NCBI GenBank assembly: GCA_025093985.1
Contig: JACAAK010000014.1
Location: 62,001-126,000, forward strand
Length of the DNA: 64,000 nucleotides
Source of the DNA: Calvatia gigantea
Lineage: Eukaryota > Basidiomycota > Agaricomycetes > Agaricales > Lycoperdaceae
Reading direction: 5' to 3'
The stretch's first letter is position 1. Every line of letters starts with the position of its first letter. Shown piece by piece: positions 1 to 11,200 of this stretch. The translations under genes and the position numbers were made by a program. The notes under the pieces were generated by a model that was given only the letters and a program-made list of their open reading frames with translations, was not told the DNA's origin and made no database searches.

Positions 1-467
1 TGTAATTTACAAGGGCATTGTTGAAAGTAAATGTGGCATTCACTTCAGAAAGAGAGGGATCAAAGGTGCTGGAGAATATGGCCTGTATTTTAAAAACGGA
101 GAAGGCGGGATGGTATATCGGAGAGGCAAAGAAACAAAGTCTGTCGGGAAGGGTAGGATAAGATATAATGAAGGCACAGACCGTCAAAGGAGTCAGTTTG
201 TTGCTCGTGGGTCAGACCAATTACACAAAACCTTGAAAAAGTCTCCGCTTGTTAACTCAAACGTTGCCTGGGCTCAAGGATAATCGACAATCAGTGTGCC
301 CATAGCTTGTCTAAAAAGACTATATTCCTTCACTTTATGCCCCCCGGATAATGTGCCGCCGATAGGAGGTGTCACATCAACTTGTTGGCGCAGCGTTATT
401 GCACAGGAAGCTGGATGTCTATTAAATATAGTTATTAAATCTAGTTATCTCCATCGCATAAGTACGT
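1..467. other. Intergenic, no gene recognised
   Basis: No open frame with recognisable protein character is seen on either strand. It lies downstream of the minus-strand membrane-protein gene that ends at 468 and may hold its 3' untranslated region. Confidence 0.4.
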
Positions 468-2261
468 CTATGGCTGTCTATAAAATCCAATATCACTGTG
501 ATATCGAATAGGGGCCTTCTTCAGTTCACCCGCCAACGCCAAACCACGGATATGGTCCGTCTGTGCAGCATTAACGACCTCGCTCAGGTCCAACTCCTTG
601 AGTACATTGTCCCCTTGACTGAGAAGACACGTATGTGCCAACCCCACCAAGTACACCACCAGGGTCGCCGCTGGAATAGCCGCATTCACCCACCACCGCC
701 TCCTGTTCATCCCTTCCACCACGGCATGGAGATTCTGTACCTCCTCACCACTTGTTGGAGCGGTTTGCATGATGCCGTCCAACATGCTGACTGCAGTCTC
801 TTTCCACAATTCTTGTGTAATTGGACAATACATCTGCGCATCGGTGATTGATGGAATGGGTCCAAGTACACCCCCCCTACATCTTATATGCATGAACGCT
901 GTTCCAGGTCCACCCCACCAATTAACAATGGCCTTGCTCACCGCGTCAGCAATGCACGTGTTTAGATCGCCGCTGTCGCATCCTTTCGTTAGAGGTCGAC
1001 TAGGCGTCAGATACTCCACTCCCTCCTTCCTTGGTTCCTCCGGCTCCATCGCCACCCAGTGTGTACACAACGCCATATTCAGCTTCCCATCCGAGGTTGT
1101 GGTTGCATTGGGAATCAGTCCTGTCGTGTTGCTGATCCATAAAAATTGTGTGAAAGCTGTACCAATTTTTGTCGGCGCAATGTACAACGACAGGGCTGGA
1201 GCGATGTATTGTGTCTCATTAACCCATATTTGATAGAACTGGCCATCGTGGGTGTAATTTCCCCAGCCCGCGCAATCGAACCATCCCGTGACTGTCGGTC
1301 CTGCAGGAATAGCATTGCTCGCCACCGCGCTCCTAGAATCTGGTACAACCAACGAGCCTCGAAGCGCTCCATCGTGGTCCTTGTTTTCATGCAATGACCA
1401 TGCCATCACTTTCGCTGTTGCCTCTAACTGCCCATCGTTGTACATATGCCCTCTGGCAGCAAGTGAATCCGGCAACTCTGACGTAACGTTAAACGAAAAC
1501 ACTAGCACAAGCGTCGTGGGCTCCTTCTCAATCGACAATCCCGTTATCAACGAGATCGCCGCCCCGATTCCAAGAAGCGCGAAAACTAAAACGCAAAGCA
1601 GGCGGTTATTTTTCTTAAATAGAAGGAAACACGCGTCATTCAGGCTACCTCGAATTGCTCCGAGAGTTAGGTCGAGGTTTTTGAATGTATTCCCCTGGTG
1701 CATGAGAATGAACCACGCCTGGTACGAACTGAGCTTGAGAATTCCGATTGAGGAAATCATGACGCCCGCTTTGAGCCAATACGACATGAAGGCCTGGAGC
1801 AACTGGAGAGCGTTGCTGGTATTTGGGTCGTAGGACCTTGGACAGGCAGCTGAAGGAGGACAGGTGTGGATCCTAGGAAGGACAACTGCGTTGATTAACA
1901 CGATGCCAAGAAGCATGACCAGGATGCCCGCAAGGACCCAGGCAGCTGTTTTTCTGACGAGGTAGCGCAGGACCTCCCACCTCAACCCACTCGGGGGGGC
2001 GAGTTGTCCGTCATGGAGGTTCTCAGACGTTTGGGTGGGAGAAGTTGTGAACGGGATTTCACGATCGAAGAGTGGGATAATACGAGTCTCATGCGAGCCA
2101 GCTAGCAAAAGGGGATGTGTCGAGTTTCCGGTTTTTGGCTCCGCTGCACCTGGGGTTCCAACCGTCTGAGTAGAAGAATCGAGCGCCGATGGTGTCGTCG
2201 GTCCCCAGGTCCGAGCGCTTAACGTCGGTCTTGTAGTATCTTTGGCTGACTGTCCGCTCAT
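468..2261 (-). CDS. Four-helix membrane protein with large glycosylated loop, function unknown
   Basis: Single-exon reading frame of 597 codons with a true ATG at 2261. I do not recognise a named domain. The first 100 residues are polar and Ser/Thr/Pro-rich. Hydrophobic helices lie at about residues 106-128, 162-186, 220-243 and 524-548. Between helices three and four is a loop of about 280 residues with several N-glycosylation sequons (NVT, NYT, NET, NTT, NAT) and several cysteines. A cytosolic N-terminus would place this loop outside the cell or in the lumen and return the C-terminus to the cytosol. Proteins with this layout are common, uncharacterised members of Agaricomycete proteomes. 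The uninterrupted frame makes it one of the safest coding calls here, although its role is unknown. Confidence 0.8.
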   Translation of the reverse strand: MSGQSAKDTTRPTLSARTWGPTTPSALDSSTQTVGTPGAAEPKTGNSTHPLLLAGSHETRIIPLFDREIPFTTSPTQTSENLHDGQLAPPSGLRWEVLRYLVRKTAAWVLAGILVMLLGIVLINAVVLPRIHTCPPSAACPRSYDPNTSNALQLLQAFMSYWLKAGVMISSIGILKLSSYQAWFILMHQGNTFKNLDLTLGAIRGSLNDACFLLFKKNNRLLCVLVFALLGIGAAISLITGLSIEKEPTTLVLVFSFNVTSELPDSLAARGHMYNDGQLEATAKVMAWSLHENKDHDGALRGSLVVPDSRSAVASNAIPAGPTVTGWFDCAGWGNYTHDGQFYQIWVNETQYIAPALSLYIAPTKIGTAFTQFLWISNTTGLIPNATTTSDGKLNMALCTHWVAMEPEEPRKEGVEYLTPSRPLTKGCDSGDLNTCIADAVSKAIVNWWGGPGTAFMHIRCRGGVLGPIPSITDAQMYCPITQELWKETAVSMLDGIMQTAPTSGEEVQNLHAVVEGMNRRRWWVNAAIPAATLVVYLVGLAHTCLLSQGDNVLKELDLSEVVNAAQTDHIRGLALAGELKKAPIRYHSDIGFYRQP

Positions 2262-3665
2262 TGCGCGGGATCTGAATAACTGAGAAAGTCGTTATGGTGT
2301 GCGGCAGTACTCATGGCGGACAAGGCTCACCAGCAATGCCCTGGTAGGCCAGAAGGGATTGACCGATGCAAGATGAATGTGGGAGGAATGGAGAGGATAA
2401 CAAACTTACGAATCTGCGAATCCCCAGATATGTAGTGGCCTATAAATCCCTCATTGGCCCATAACGATATGGTTAGCAAGAAATTGGATCAATGCGGGAG
2501 GCCCAACTCCTCGGCCTCGCCTTCCAACTGTCAATAAATGGTGACCATCAAAACCTTTAGCATTGAGCCCAGAGAACAGAACCGCCAAGGCAAACCCCCT
2601 ATCGCAACGGGACCACTGATGTTTAACATCGACCACCAGTTCTCTTAAGAACTCCACCCGAAGCCACTCTGACAGTACCCAAAGGCAGAACGAGCACATA
2701 TCTTGGCTTTTTCCATTCATGGCACCCAATCCTCCACTTCGACGGAGGCTTCCTCGATTAACTCCGTGCAAATCCCATCCCTGATACCGCCGCTGGCCTC
2801 AGTGCGGTCACTGACGAACCATTTTTAGTATATGCGCGAGGATTTGTTCAACACATTGCGCTATCACATCAGCAGTCATGAAACATTTAGCGTTTTGGCT
2901 CAGTGGGAATTCTCTATGCATCACTTGATCTTTATCCTGTCCGCCTAGGCTCCACGGGAGATATTGACGGTTTGATAATAATCACATACTACATGTTAAG
3001 CACTGGATAGTAAAATCCATCATCGTGCCTTGTCATATTTGAGGATACCGCAAGATCAGGTGTAAGGACCGCAGACGCTGTTTGGACTCAACAGGACAAT
3101 TAAAGAAAGCCCGGTTCGACACCGAAGTGACACCTGGATCACAAAGTATTACATACGGACAAAGTACCTATTCGGTGTGGGTGGAGACATCCTGCTTCCG
3201 TAACCTGACATTATTCCGAAGTCGTTTCATTGGCTGCCAGACAGTGAAAGATTAAGGGGTGTGATTGGGTATTCGCCTCATGTGGATAATCATGAGCGGT
3301 CCTTAACGCCCAAAATTGGCCATTCACCATCCCCTAGGAACTGTAAGCAGGCGGTGCCGAGCCTGTTCAAACAAGCATGCCGGTGGGCCTCCTGCCAAAA
3401 TGGCCTTTAGCCAAAGGTTCTCCGAAACCTGCGGATGGTCAACCGATGGCCGGCCATTGGAATCTGCGCGGGGGTAATTGATTTTACAAGTATTTATAGC
3501 CTGACAAATACCAAAGAATCCTATGCGTAATCGCCCAAACAGAAAAAAAAAACCAATAACAGCAAAGACAACAGAGTAGCATCCACGCAGTATTAAATCC
3601 AACCCAAATACCTCCGAACACAAATCTCCCCCTAAAAAACTAAATTACCAAACGCGACAACTCAC
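2262..3665. other. Intergenic, no gene recognised
   Basis: About 1.4 kb between two minus-strand genes. The short frames (for example about 2450-2770 and 3320-3620 on the minus strand) have no recognisable content. The part next to 2261 should hold the promoter of the membrane-protein gene, but no clear TATA element is evident. Confidence 0.4.
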
Positions 3666-5399
3666 TCACAACCAATCCACTAAACTCGATTGTCCAAATA
3701 CCTCCAACTTCAACCCACTATCCTTCAACACCTTCGCAACCTCCTTCTCCCTCTCGCCAAACTCAAAACCAAACGGCCAGCACTTGATAATAGCCTCCTC
3801 AAGTCTCGTGTGTGTATCCCAGTATGTGGTATCAGGGTACGGGTTTATCAGCCAGTCATTCGGCTGCGTATCTGCTATTATTACAGTTGAGGCGAGAGAG
3901 GAGTCTGAAGTGGAGTCCAACATGGATGCAGTAGAGTCAGATGCAGTCGTCGTAATTGCGGAGGCCATCGTAGCACCCCATGGATGAACCGGGGGTGGTG
4001 GCGGAGGTGGTAGTGGCGGAGGTGGGACAGGGAGCATTGGTCGCAACCGCCTCGAGCAGAGTATATCCAAAACCTGCTTCGATCTATCCGGGTGTAAATC
4101 CAACGTGACACTCAACACTTTCAAATTCAGTAAATAATTCCTTGGTGCTTCCAACCCCACTGAATGATCATCGGCCAGCGCTGTGAGTTGAAGCGCTCGT
4201 AACAGCCGCAACGTCTCATCTGCATCCCTAAACGCGGTAAAACGAAGCGTGTGTATCATAGAAAATATATCAAAGATATCAAGCCACTCCTGCGCAGAAT
4301 GGAAAACGGTACATTCCAGCGTTGTCAGGTTTTTCACGTGTCGGAGGAAAGATTTCCAGAGTTCAGGGTCGGTAGTTTGAGGTTCAGCATCCACAACGGG
4401 ACTAGGATCATCCGACAGCGGTCTCGAGAGCGGGTGTGAGTTGCCCAATGTCAGATGTCGTAGATTGGGCAAGCGAACATGTGTATAGAGGAACACGTCC
4501 CACTCCGCCAAAGCGCCAACCCACTCAAACTTCTCAAGCCGCTCAAGGGTGACAACGGAATGTGTATGCATGGCGAGCTCCACCGACTTGTTCGACTGCC
4601 GTGGGGTCGAACATCGGAAATCAACCAGGTTGGAACAACGTACGAGCGTCTCCAAACATTGGCTGACGGGTAGGGAACTCAAATCCAGCACAGTAATCTG
4701 TTCCCAAAAGGCCTCGTGCGTGAGATGATAACCCGCAAAGGTCACGCGAGACAATTTTGGCGCGTTCGCAAACATCGCAGTGTCATAACGAGAGAGTGGG
4801 GCACCGCGCAGGTTAATTTCGAGTCGTTCGAGGTTTTCAAATTGTGCTTGTGCAAGCTTGGGAACGAGCATGGCCCAGCGCTGGCGGAGGGATGATTTAG
4901 ATGTGCACATCAACACACGGATGTTGCGTGAATTCTCTGTGAAGACTGCTCTAAGGATTTCTTCAGAGGCGGTGGAAGGCGAAGAGGATAGTCTGTCGAG
5001 TTTGATCTGGATGGATACGGGGAGTGCACGAGCATTGTTAAAGTAGAGTCTGAGGAGTGCGGCATCGGAGTGCTGGGCGTTCCTGCGGATGGGAACTGGA
5101 TCGACGTATGTCCACAACACCGGCGTCGTCCATGCGACCCGTCTCCAGTGAGAGCACACTGAACCAAGGAGGATCGGCGAGGCACGCGGGGGTTTCTTGT
5201 TTGGGAATAGTTCTACTGTGAGGGGAACATGTTCAGAGGCATAGTGGAAGATGAGGGCAAGGGTTTCCGGGGGGAGGATACGAGTGGTGGGTCTGATCTG
5301 GTTGAGTCTGCGGAGGAGGGTAGCGCGGTGGTCGTTGAGTCGCTGGATCTCAGTCTCGAGCCGGCGGACAGTCGAAGTAAGGAACGCTACTTCGTCCAT
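3666..5399 (-). CDS. F-box-like domain protein
   Basis: 577-codon single-exon gene. The start is set at the ATG at 5399, because the frame extends six codons upstream only to a GTG. Residues 1-32 form a predicted coiled coil (LETEIQRLNDHRATLLRRL), followed directly by an F-box-like segment (ILPPETLALIFHYAS, about residues 41-55), the standard N-terminal layout of the large Agaricomycete F-box-like family. The rest is leucine-rich, probably a divergent LRR substrate-binding region. A proline-rich stretch lies near residues 460-480. Such proteins are expected to recruit substrates to SCF ubiquitin ligases through Skp1; the substrate is unknown. The gene is divergent from the TatD-like gene, with 60 bp between the two ATGs. 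Its 5' quarter is repeated at 8799-9249 as a truncated, frameshifted fragment. Confidence 0.85.
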   Translation of the reverse strand: MDEVAFLTSTVRRLETEIQRLNDHRATLLRRLNQIRPTTRILPPETLALIFHYASEHVPLTVELFPNKKPPRASPILLGSVCSHWRRVAWTTPVLWTYVDPVPIRRNAQHSDAALLRLYFNNARALPVSIQIKLDRLSSSPSTASEEILRAVFTENSRNIRVLMCTSKSSLRQRWAMLVPKLAQAQFENLERLEINLRGAPLSRYDTAMFANAPKLSRVTFAGYHLTHEAFWEQITVLDLSSLPVSQCLETLVRCSNLVDFRCSTPRQSNKSVELAMHTHSVVTLERLEKFEWVGALAEWDVFLYTHVRLPNLRHLTLGNSHPLSRPLSDDPSPVVDAEPQTTDPELWKSFLRHVKNLTTLECTVFHSAQEWLDIFDIFSMIHTLRFTAFRDADETLRLLRALQLTALADDHSVGLEAPRNYLLNLKVLSVTLDLHPDRSKQVLDILCSRRLRPMLPVPPPPLPPPPPPPVHPWGATMASAITTTASDSTASMLDSTSDSSLASTVIIADTQPNDWLINPYPDTTYWDTHTRLEEAIIKCWPFGFEFGEREKEVAKVLKDSGLKLEVFGQSSLVDWL

Positions 5400-5459
5400 G
5401 AAGTAGTTCCCACGCACATATCCATTTCTTCAACATATACTTTTCCCACGCCTCTCATA
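5400..5459. promoter_or_regulatory. 60 bp bidirectional start region, F-box / TatD
   Basis: Only 60 bp separate the ATG of the minus-strand F-box gene (5399) from the ATG of the plus-strand TatD gene (5460). Transcripts therefore probably overlap at their 5' ends and share control sequence. The same arrangement recurs at 9250-9309 in the second repeat unit. No TATA box is obvious. Confidence 0.45.
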
Positions 5460-6734
5460 ATGACGCGCTCTCAGATCGCCCGTCTCTTCTCACAAATGGC
5501 CAAGAAGAAGTCAAATACACTTCCGGAGCACCATCTCCTCCTTCCAACCCCTCCGGCAACCGCACCCATCGTTGACACCCACACCCACTTGGTATCCACG
5601 TTCGAGTCATACCGCCAGCGGTACAAGGAGGGAAAGCATGAGACTGTCTTTGATCTCATACGCACACTCTACGCGAACAGAAATGTAGAGTCTATCGTGG
5701 ATGTCTGGTGCGAGGCTCCTGTTCGCAAAATATGGAAGGAAATCGCAGACTCGGCCATCAAACCCGAGGATCGTCAGGACAAATGGGCGGGCCTAGATTA
5801 TTGGTTCGTTATGGGTAGGTGCCACGAACTTCATTCTAGTTGAAATCTAACAATACCTATAGGTGTACACCCGTGAGTCCCAGTCATGCATATAACAAGA
5901 CTTTCTTCTCAGTGCCACCACCAGTCATGAGGCGCGCCATTACACCGATGAAGTCGAGAATGAAATGTACGTCCGTATGCCATGCCCTACTATCAACACT
6001 CGCACACTCACGTCTTGCTAGTATAGAAGCCATGTCCCATCCACGCTGTGTCGGCTGGGGAGAAATGGGACTAGATTTCCATTATGACAACTCACCACGC
6101 GATACCCAACGAGCTGTCTTCCGAAGACAACTCAAACACGCCGTCCGGCTAGGTAAACCTCTCACAATACACACCCGCGAAGCAGATGAGGACACAGAAG
6201 CAATTTTAAAAGAAGAAGTTCCCAAGGACCATAAGGTGGGCGCTGGTCTCAGTCTCCCTCAACAAATCAATTGAGGAATTGATGTTCTTAGATCCATATA
6301 CATTGCTTCACTGATGCCCCCGAATTCGCACAACGCCTTCTGGATCATTTCCCCAATCTCTACATCGGAATCACAGGTTCGTACCTCTCCTCTCATCAAT
6401 CACCATCACCGAATTCAAAACATGACAACCCACTTGCACAGGCGTGATTACCTACTCGACCAACTCCAATACGGCTGCTGTCATCAAATCTCTTGCAATA
6501 ACTACACCGGAACAACCTCTCCGCATCCTCTTAGAAACTGATGCTCCATATATGGTCCCCGCGAACCTTTATAATTCACTCCCAGAGCTCAAAGGAAAGA
6601 AATTACCTTTATGCCATACAGCGATGATACCCTGGACCGCAGAATTTGTTGCTCAGGCTGCTGGTGAAGGATGGGATGCGGAGAAGGTGATGAAAGATGC
6701 AAGGGAGAACGCGAGGAAGGTATACGGCGTTTGA
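5460..6734 (+). CDS. TatD-family metal-dependent hydrolase, copy 1
   Basis: Six-exon gene: 5460-5814, 5863-5872, 5913-5966, 6022-6235, 6292-6376, 6442-6734. Every junction is GT-AG and all phases match. Exon 2 is only 10 nt and encodes the GVHP motif. Visible TatD landmarks are the metal-binding DTHTHL near the N-terminus, GWGEMGLDFHYDNSP, IHTREADEDT, IHCFTDAPEFAQ, and LLETDAPYMVP near the C-terminus. The family comprises Mg-dependent DNases (yeast Tat-D, human TATDN1/3) linked to DNA degradation and repair. Exact substrate preference cannot be read from sequence. The start is the first ATG of the frame that does not run into the antisense F-box gene. A second copy, identical in protein sequence, lies at 9310-10584. 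Confidence 0.88.
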
Positions 6735-7352
6735 CTTCGAAATGGTGTTAGATGTGGTCTGGTAGGATCAGATACTGGTTAGAATATCACGATCTCGAAA
6801 ATCATCTCCATCCTATCCGTGTCTCACGGCTATCCGGGACTGAGCGTGAGGGGCAGTATCATGAGCCCTCGAAAGCGAAACATGATCACCCCAACTCTTG
6901 TTACGATGGTAAACCTTCCGCCATACCTCCCGATGTCACCGAACCCCGTATAGCTAATCGAATGCCCATGAATAGCACTGCTGATAAAATATCATACTAC
7001 GGACAGTTTCAGGGAATTTTCCAGATCAGAATCCAAACCAACCCCACCCCACCCCCATCATATCTATCAACCTCGTCAATCCTCCGTCAGATTCTTCTCA
7101 AACACGACGACCGTTCCCAGGAATCCTGCTTCCTCAAACATTTCTAATAGTCACATATCCCCACAGAACATATCAGATGTGTGGTGGAAAACTCAATCCA
7201 TTGCTCAACAACACCTAAGGAATGTATACAGAACTAAGGATACATGATATCCAATCCAACCAATCTAATCCTATCCTATCCGATCCAAAAGAACGACATT
7301 ATCACAAATACACTCTCAATGCGGTCTCACATAGATATCTCCATTCGCATTA
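6735..7352. other. Intergenic between convergent TatD and CBM19 genes
   Basis: Convergent 3' ends face each other here, so this region should hold both 3' untranslated regions. The frame at 6752-7147 has no recognisable content and is broken in the duplicate by small deletions, so I do not call it a gene. Confidence 0.45.
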
Positions 7353-8653
7353 TTAAGCTCCACTCGCAGCAATCCGAGCGTCACGATCCGCCGCCGTCGT
7401 GCAAGTGATAGACTAAAAAAACCATCAACCACCATCAGCAATCAAGAAATTTTCACACCATCAATGAAACACAAGAAAGAAAGACTCACAGTTCCTGGTT
7501 TATTGACCAAAGGAAGCGCAGCACAGGTCAACCCACCCGCACAGTCCGTGAGGGCAAACTTCCCATTGACACATTGTGCGAACGCATCGCCGACACAAGC
7601 GGCCTCTCCCGAGTTACACGGGGAGTTTGCTGACAACGAAGCGAATTTCGCGTTGAGGGTCTGAGCGTCGATGCCATTTTCTATCGATATCAAATCAGCT
7701 ATTTGTTATTAATGACGAGTGGAAGGCAAAGAATACGTACGGCGGACGAATGGCTTTGCTCCAGCAGGTGCGGGTTGTTGTGTCGCAGTGGAGGGTGAAG
7801 ACGCGCCAGGTGCTGTCGGTTTCGTGGTAACAGGCGGAGCTTCAGGTGCGCCATTGCCAGCCGCACCTCCTTTCCCATTATTATTACCAGCCGCACCCGT
7901 TCCAGTACCAGCACTACCACCAGCACCAGCACCAGCACCGGCACCGGCACCACCAGCACCAGCACCGCCAACACCAGGATCCTGAGCGATCGTGTTCAAC
8001 TGAACGCCATCTGGAACAGGTCCATCGGTTTTCGCAGGGCACGACCCAGGTGGGTTGACAGCGTCCAAGCCAAGAGGTACAGTTCCGCCATTACCGCTAA
8101 AGTTGGGGAACTTGGAGCCGGCGAATTGACAATGGAACAATCCATCAAGCTCAGCATTCTTAGGAGCTTGCTGGCAATACGGCACTTGGAGGCTATCAGG
8201 CTAAAAAAAAAAACAAACAATTGGAGATAAGATGGCTGCCCAAAATCCTTGAGGAGTAGTGAACGACGCACAGCATTCCTTGGCTGCTGGAACAAAGATC
8301 TGCGCAAGCCTGATCATCTCGGGGTCGTTCCCGAGTTGTTTAGCAAGGTCGACCATTTGGTCCGCAGAGTTTTGTTGGTCGCAGTCGCCTGCACCACGGA
8401 GGAGAGTTCCAGCAGCCGGAACGGCGATGTTGCTGCACTGAGCTGCTCCACCCTGCTTTTGTCTGTATTAAATTACGGAAGCCCATTAACGAAAAATCAC
8501 ACAGTTAGGCAGAAGTGAATGACGTACACAAGCGTCTTGCCAAGGCTTCACGGAATCGATGGTAGTTTGAGCGATGCGCTTGTCCAGGACAGGCGCGGCC
8601 GAGGCGAAGCAAGCAAGAGCAGACAAGACGAAGAGAGCGGTGATTTTGGCCAT
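7353..8653 (-). pseudogene. CBM19-type secreted protein, copy 1, frame broken by two insertions
   Basis: Same gene as 11201-12506. It starts at ATG 8653 with a signal peptide (MAKITALFVLSALACFASA) and ends at the TAA at 7353-7355, after the C-terminal RIAASGA. Exon 2 carries two single-base insertions relative to copy 2: one at about 8454 near its start (partly avoidable with an alternative acceptor) and one at 8289-8290 inside the segment that reads IFVQQPRNA in copy 2. The latter shifts the frame before the donor. Downstream exons, including the cysteine-rich CBM19-like domain at 7490-7690, are intact. The TATA-bearing upstream region of copy 2 is not part of the duplicated unit, so this copy also lacks that promoter. 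It could be a real pseudogene or an allele with sequencing errors. Confidence 0.7.
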
Positions 8654-8798
8654 GATGAAAGTACTGAGATTGAAGTGAGAAATAAAAATGCGAGTCGTCA
8701 ATCGGATTGGAACCAAGCCAAAGATTGTACAAGAGGATAAGGATAAGGATTGTGGAGCACCCGGCTCAAAGAGAGTGGCTGAAAACTCTGTTGAACAT

Positions 8799-9249
8799 GC
8801 TCTAAGGATTTCTTCAGAGGCGGTGGAAGGCGAAGGGATAGTCTGTCGAGTTTGATCTGGATGGATACGGGGAGTGCACGAGCATTGTTAAAGTAGAGTC
8901 TGAGGAGTGCGGCATCGGAGTGCTGGGCGTTCCTGCGGATAGGAACTGGATCGACGTATGTCCACAACACCGGCGTCGTCCATGCGACCCGTCTCCAGTG
9001 AGAGCACACTGAACCAAGGAGGATCGGGGAGGCACGCGGGGGTTTCTTGTTTGGGAATAGTTCTACTGTGAGGGGAACATGTGCAGAGGCATAGTGGAAG
9101 ATGAGGGCAAGGGTTTCCGGGGGGAGGATACGAGTGGTGGGTCTGATCTGGTTGAGTCTGCGGAGGAGGGTAGCGCGGTGGTCGTTGAGTCGCTGGATCT
9201 CAGTCTCGAGCCGGCGGACAGTCGAAGTAAGGAACGCTACTTCGTCCAT
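8799..9249 (-). pseudogene. Truncated F-box-like fragment at duplication junction
   Basis: Reads from ATG 9249 with the same N-terminus as the F-box gene at 3666-5399 (coiled coil, then ILPPETLALIFHYAS) for about 145 codons. It then meets a one-base deletion (gcgaagaggatag in the full gene, gcgaagggatag here) and stops matching at the repeat edge near 8798. The leucine-rich body is absent, so no functional protein is expected. Confidence 0.85.
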
Positions 9250-9309
9250 GAAGTAGTTCCCACGCACATATCCATTTCTTCAACATATACTTTTCCCACG
9301 CCTCTCATA

Positions 9310-10584
9310 ATGACGCGCTCTCAGATCGCCCGTCTCTTCTCACAAATGGCCAAGAAGAAGTCAAATACACTTCCGGAGCACCATCTCCTCCTTCCAACCC
9401 CTCCGGCAACCGCACCCATCGTTGACACCCACACCCACTTGGTATCCACGTTCGAGTCATACCGCCAGCGGTACAAGGAGGGAAAGCATGAGACTGTCTT
9501 TGATCTCATACGCACACTCTACGCGAACAGAAATGTAGAGTCTATCGTGGATGTCTGGTGCGAGGCTCCTGTTCGCAAAATATGGAAGGAAATCGCAGAC
9601 TCGGCCATCAAACCCGAGGATCGTCAGGACAAATGGGCGGGCCTAGATTATTGGTTCGTTATGGGTAGGTGCCACGAACTTCATTCTAGTTGAAATCTAA
9701 CAATACCTATAGGTGTACACCCGTGAGTCCCAGTCATGCATATAACAAGACTTTCTTCTCAGTGCCACCACCAGTCATGAGGCGCGCCATTACACCGATG
9801 AAGTCGAGAATGAAATGTACGTCCGTATGCCATGCCCTACTATCAACACTCGCACACTCACGTCTTGCTAGTATAGAAGCCATGTCCCATCCACGCTGTG
9901 TCGGCTGGGGAGAAATGGGACTAGATTTCCATTATGACAACTCACCACGCGATACCCAACGAGCTGTCTTCCGAAGACAACTCAAACACGCCGTCCGGCT
10001 AGGTAAACCTCTCACAATACACACCCGCGAAGCAGATGAGGACACAGAAGCAATTTTGAAAGAAGAAGTTCCCAAGGACCATAAGGTGGGCGCTGGTCTC
10101 AGTCTCCCTCAACAAATCAATTGAGGAATTGATGCTCTTAGATCCATATACATTGCTTCACTGATGCCCCCGAATTCGCACAACGCCTTCTGGACCATTT
10201 CCCCAATCTCTACATCGGAATCACAGGTTCGTACCTCTCCTCTCATCAAACACCATCACCGAATTCAAAACATGACAACCCACTTGCACAGGCGTGATTA
10301 CCTACTCGACCAACTCCAATACGGCTGCCGTCATCAAATCTCTTGCAATAACTACACCGGAACAACCTCTCCGCATCCTCTTAGAAACTGATGCTCCATA
10401 CATGGTCCCCGCGAACCTTTATAATTCACTCCCAGAGCTCAAAGGAAAGAAATTACCTTTATGCCATACAGCGATGATACCCTGGACTGCAGAATTTGTT
10501 GCTCAGGCTGCTGGTGAAGGATGGGACGCAGAGAAGGTGATGAAAGATGCAAGGGAGAACGCGAGGAAGGTATACGGCGTTTGA
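9310..10584 (+). CDS. TatD-family metal-dependent hydrolase, copy 2
   Basis: Exons at 9310-9664, 9713-9722, 9763-9816, 9872-10085, 10142-10226 and 10292-10584, offset exactly 3850 bp from copy 1, with all splice sites kept. The nucleotide differences I could find inside the exons (TTA/TTG, GAT/GAC, GCT/GCC, TAT/TAC, ACC/ACT, GAT/GAC, GCG/GCA) are all synonymous, so the two proteins are identical. That pattern shows coding constraint on both sequences and is typical of two alleles or two functional paralogues. Function is as for copy 1. The 5' flank is the truncated F-box fragment, so the 60 bp shared start region is preserved. Confidence 0.86.
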
Positions 10585-11200
10585 CTTCGAAATGGTGTTA
10601 GATGTGGTCTGGTAGGATCAGATACTGGTTAGAATATCACGATCTCGAAAATCATCTCCATCCTATCCGTGTTTCACGGCTATCCGGGACTGAGTGTGAG
10701 GGCAGTATCATGAGCCCTCAAAGCGAAACATGATCACCCCAACTCTTGTTACGATGGTAAACCTTCCGCCATACCTCCCGATGTCACCGAACCCCGTATA
10801 GCTAATCGAATGCCCATGAATAGCACTGCTGATAAAATATCATACTACGGACAGTTTCAGGGAATTTTCCAGATCAGAATCCAAACCAACCCCACCCCAC
10901 CCCCATCATATCTATCAACCTCGTCAATCCTCCGTCAGATTCTTCTCAAACACGACGACCGTTCCTAGGAATCCTGCTTCCTCAAACATTTCTGATAGTC
11001 ACACATCCCCACAGAACATATCAGATGTGTGGTGGAAAACTCAATCCATTGCTCAACAACACCTAAGGAATGTATACAGAACTAAGGATACATGATATCC
11101 AATCCAACCAATCTAATCCTATCCTATCCGATCCAAAAGAACGATATTATCACAAATACACTCTCAATGCGGTCTCACATAGATATCTCCATTCGCATTA
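10585..11200. other. Intergenic, duplicate of 6735-7352
   Basis: Convergent 3' flanks of TatD copy 2 and CBM19 copy 2. Two single-base losses relative to unit 1 destroy the long frame seen there, which supports a non-coding nature. Confidence 0.45.

Larger units (their letters stand above)
4947..8785. repeat. Tandem duplication I, unit 1 (about 3.84 kb)
   Basis: Direct repeat of 8798-12638, separated from it by 12 bp (8786-8797). It carries the F-box 5' end, the whole TatD gene and the whole CBM19 gene. Offset to unit 2 is 3850 bp through TatD, then drifts through small indels. I noticed only scattered substitutions, roughly one per hundred bases. Left edges coincide at the bases reading tgctctaagg and right edges at ggctgaaaa. 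Confidence 0.93.

Noticed and set aside
5229..5459. Upstream extension of the TatD reading frame
   Set aside because: The open frame continues upstream only because it lies antisense to the F-box coding sequence; the conserved protein starts at 5460 and no TatD-like residues occur before it.
7719..7985. Plus-strand Ala/Pro-rich frame over the CBM19 linker
   Set aside because: It is the antisense shadow of the Gly/Ala repeat in the minus-strand CBM19 gene.
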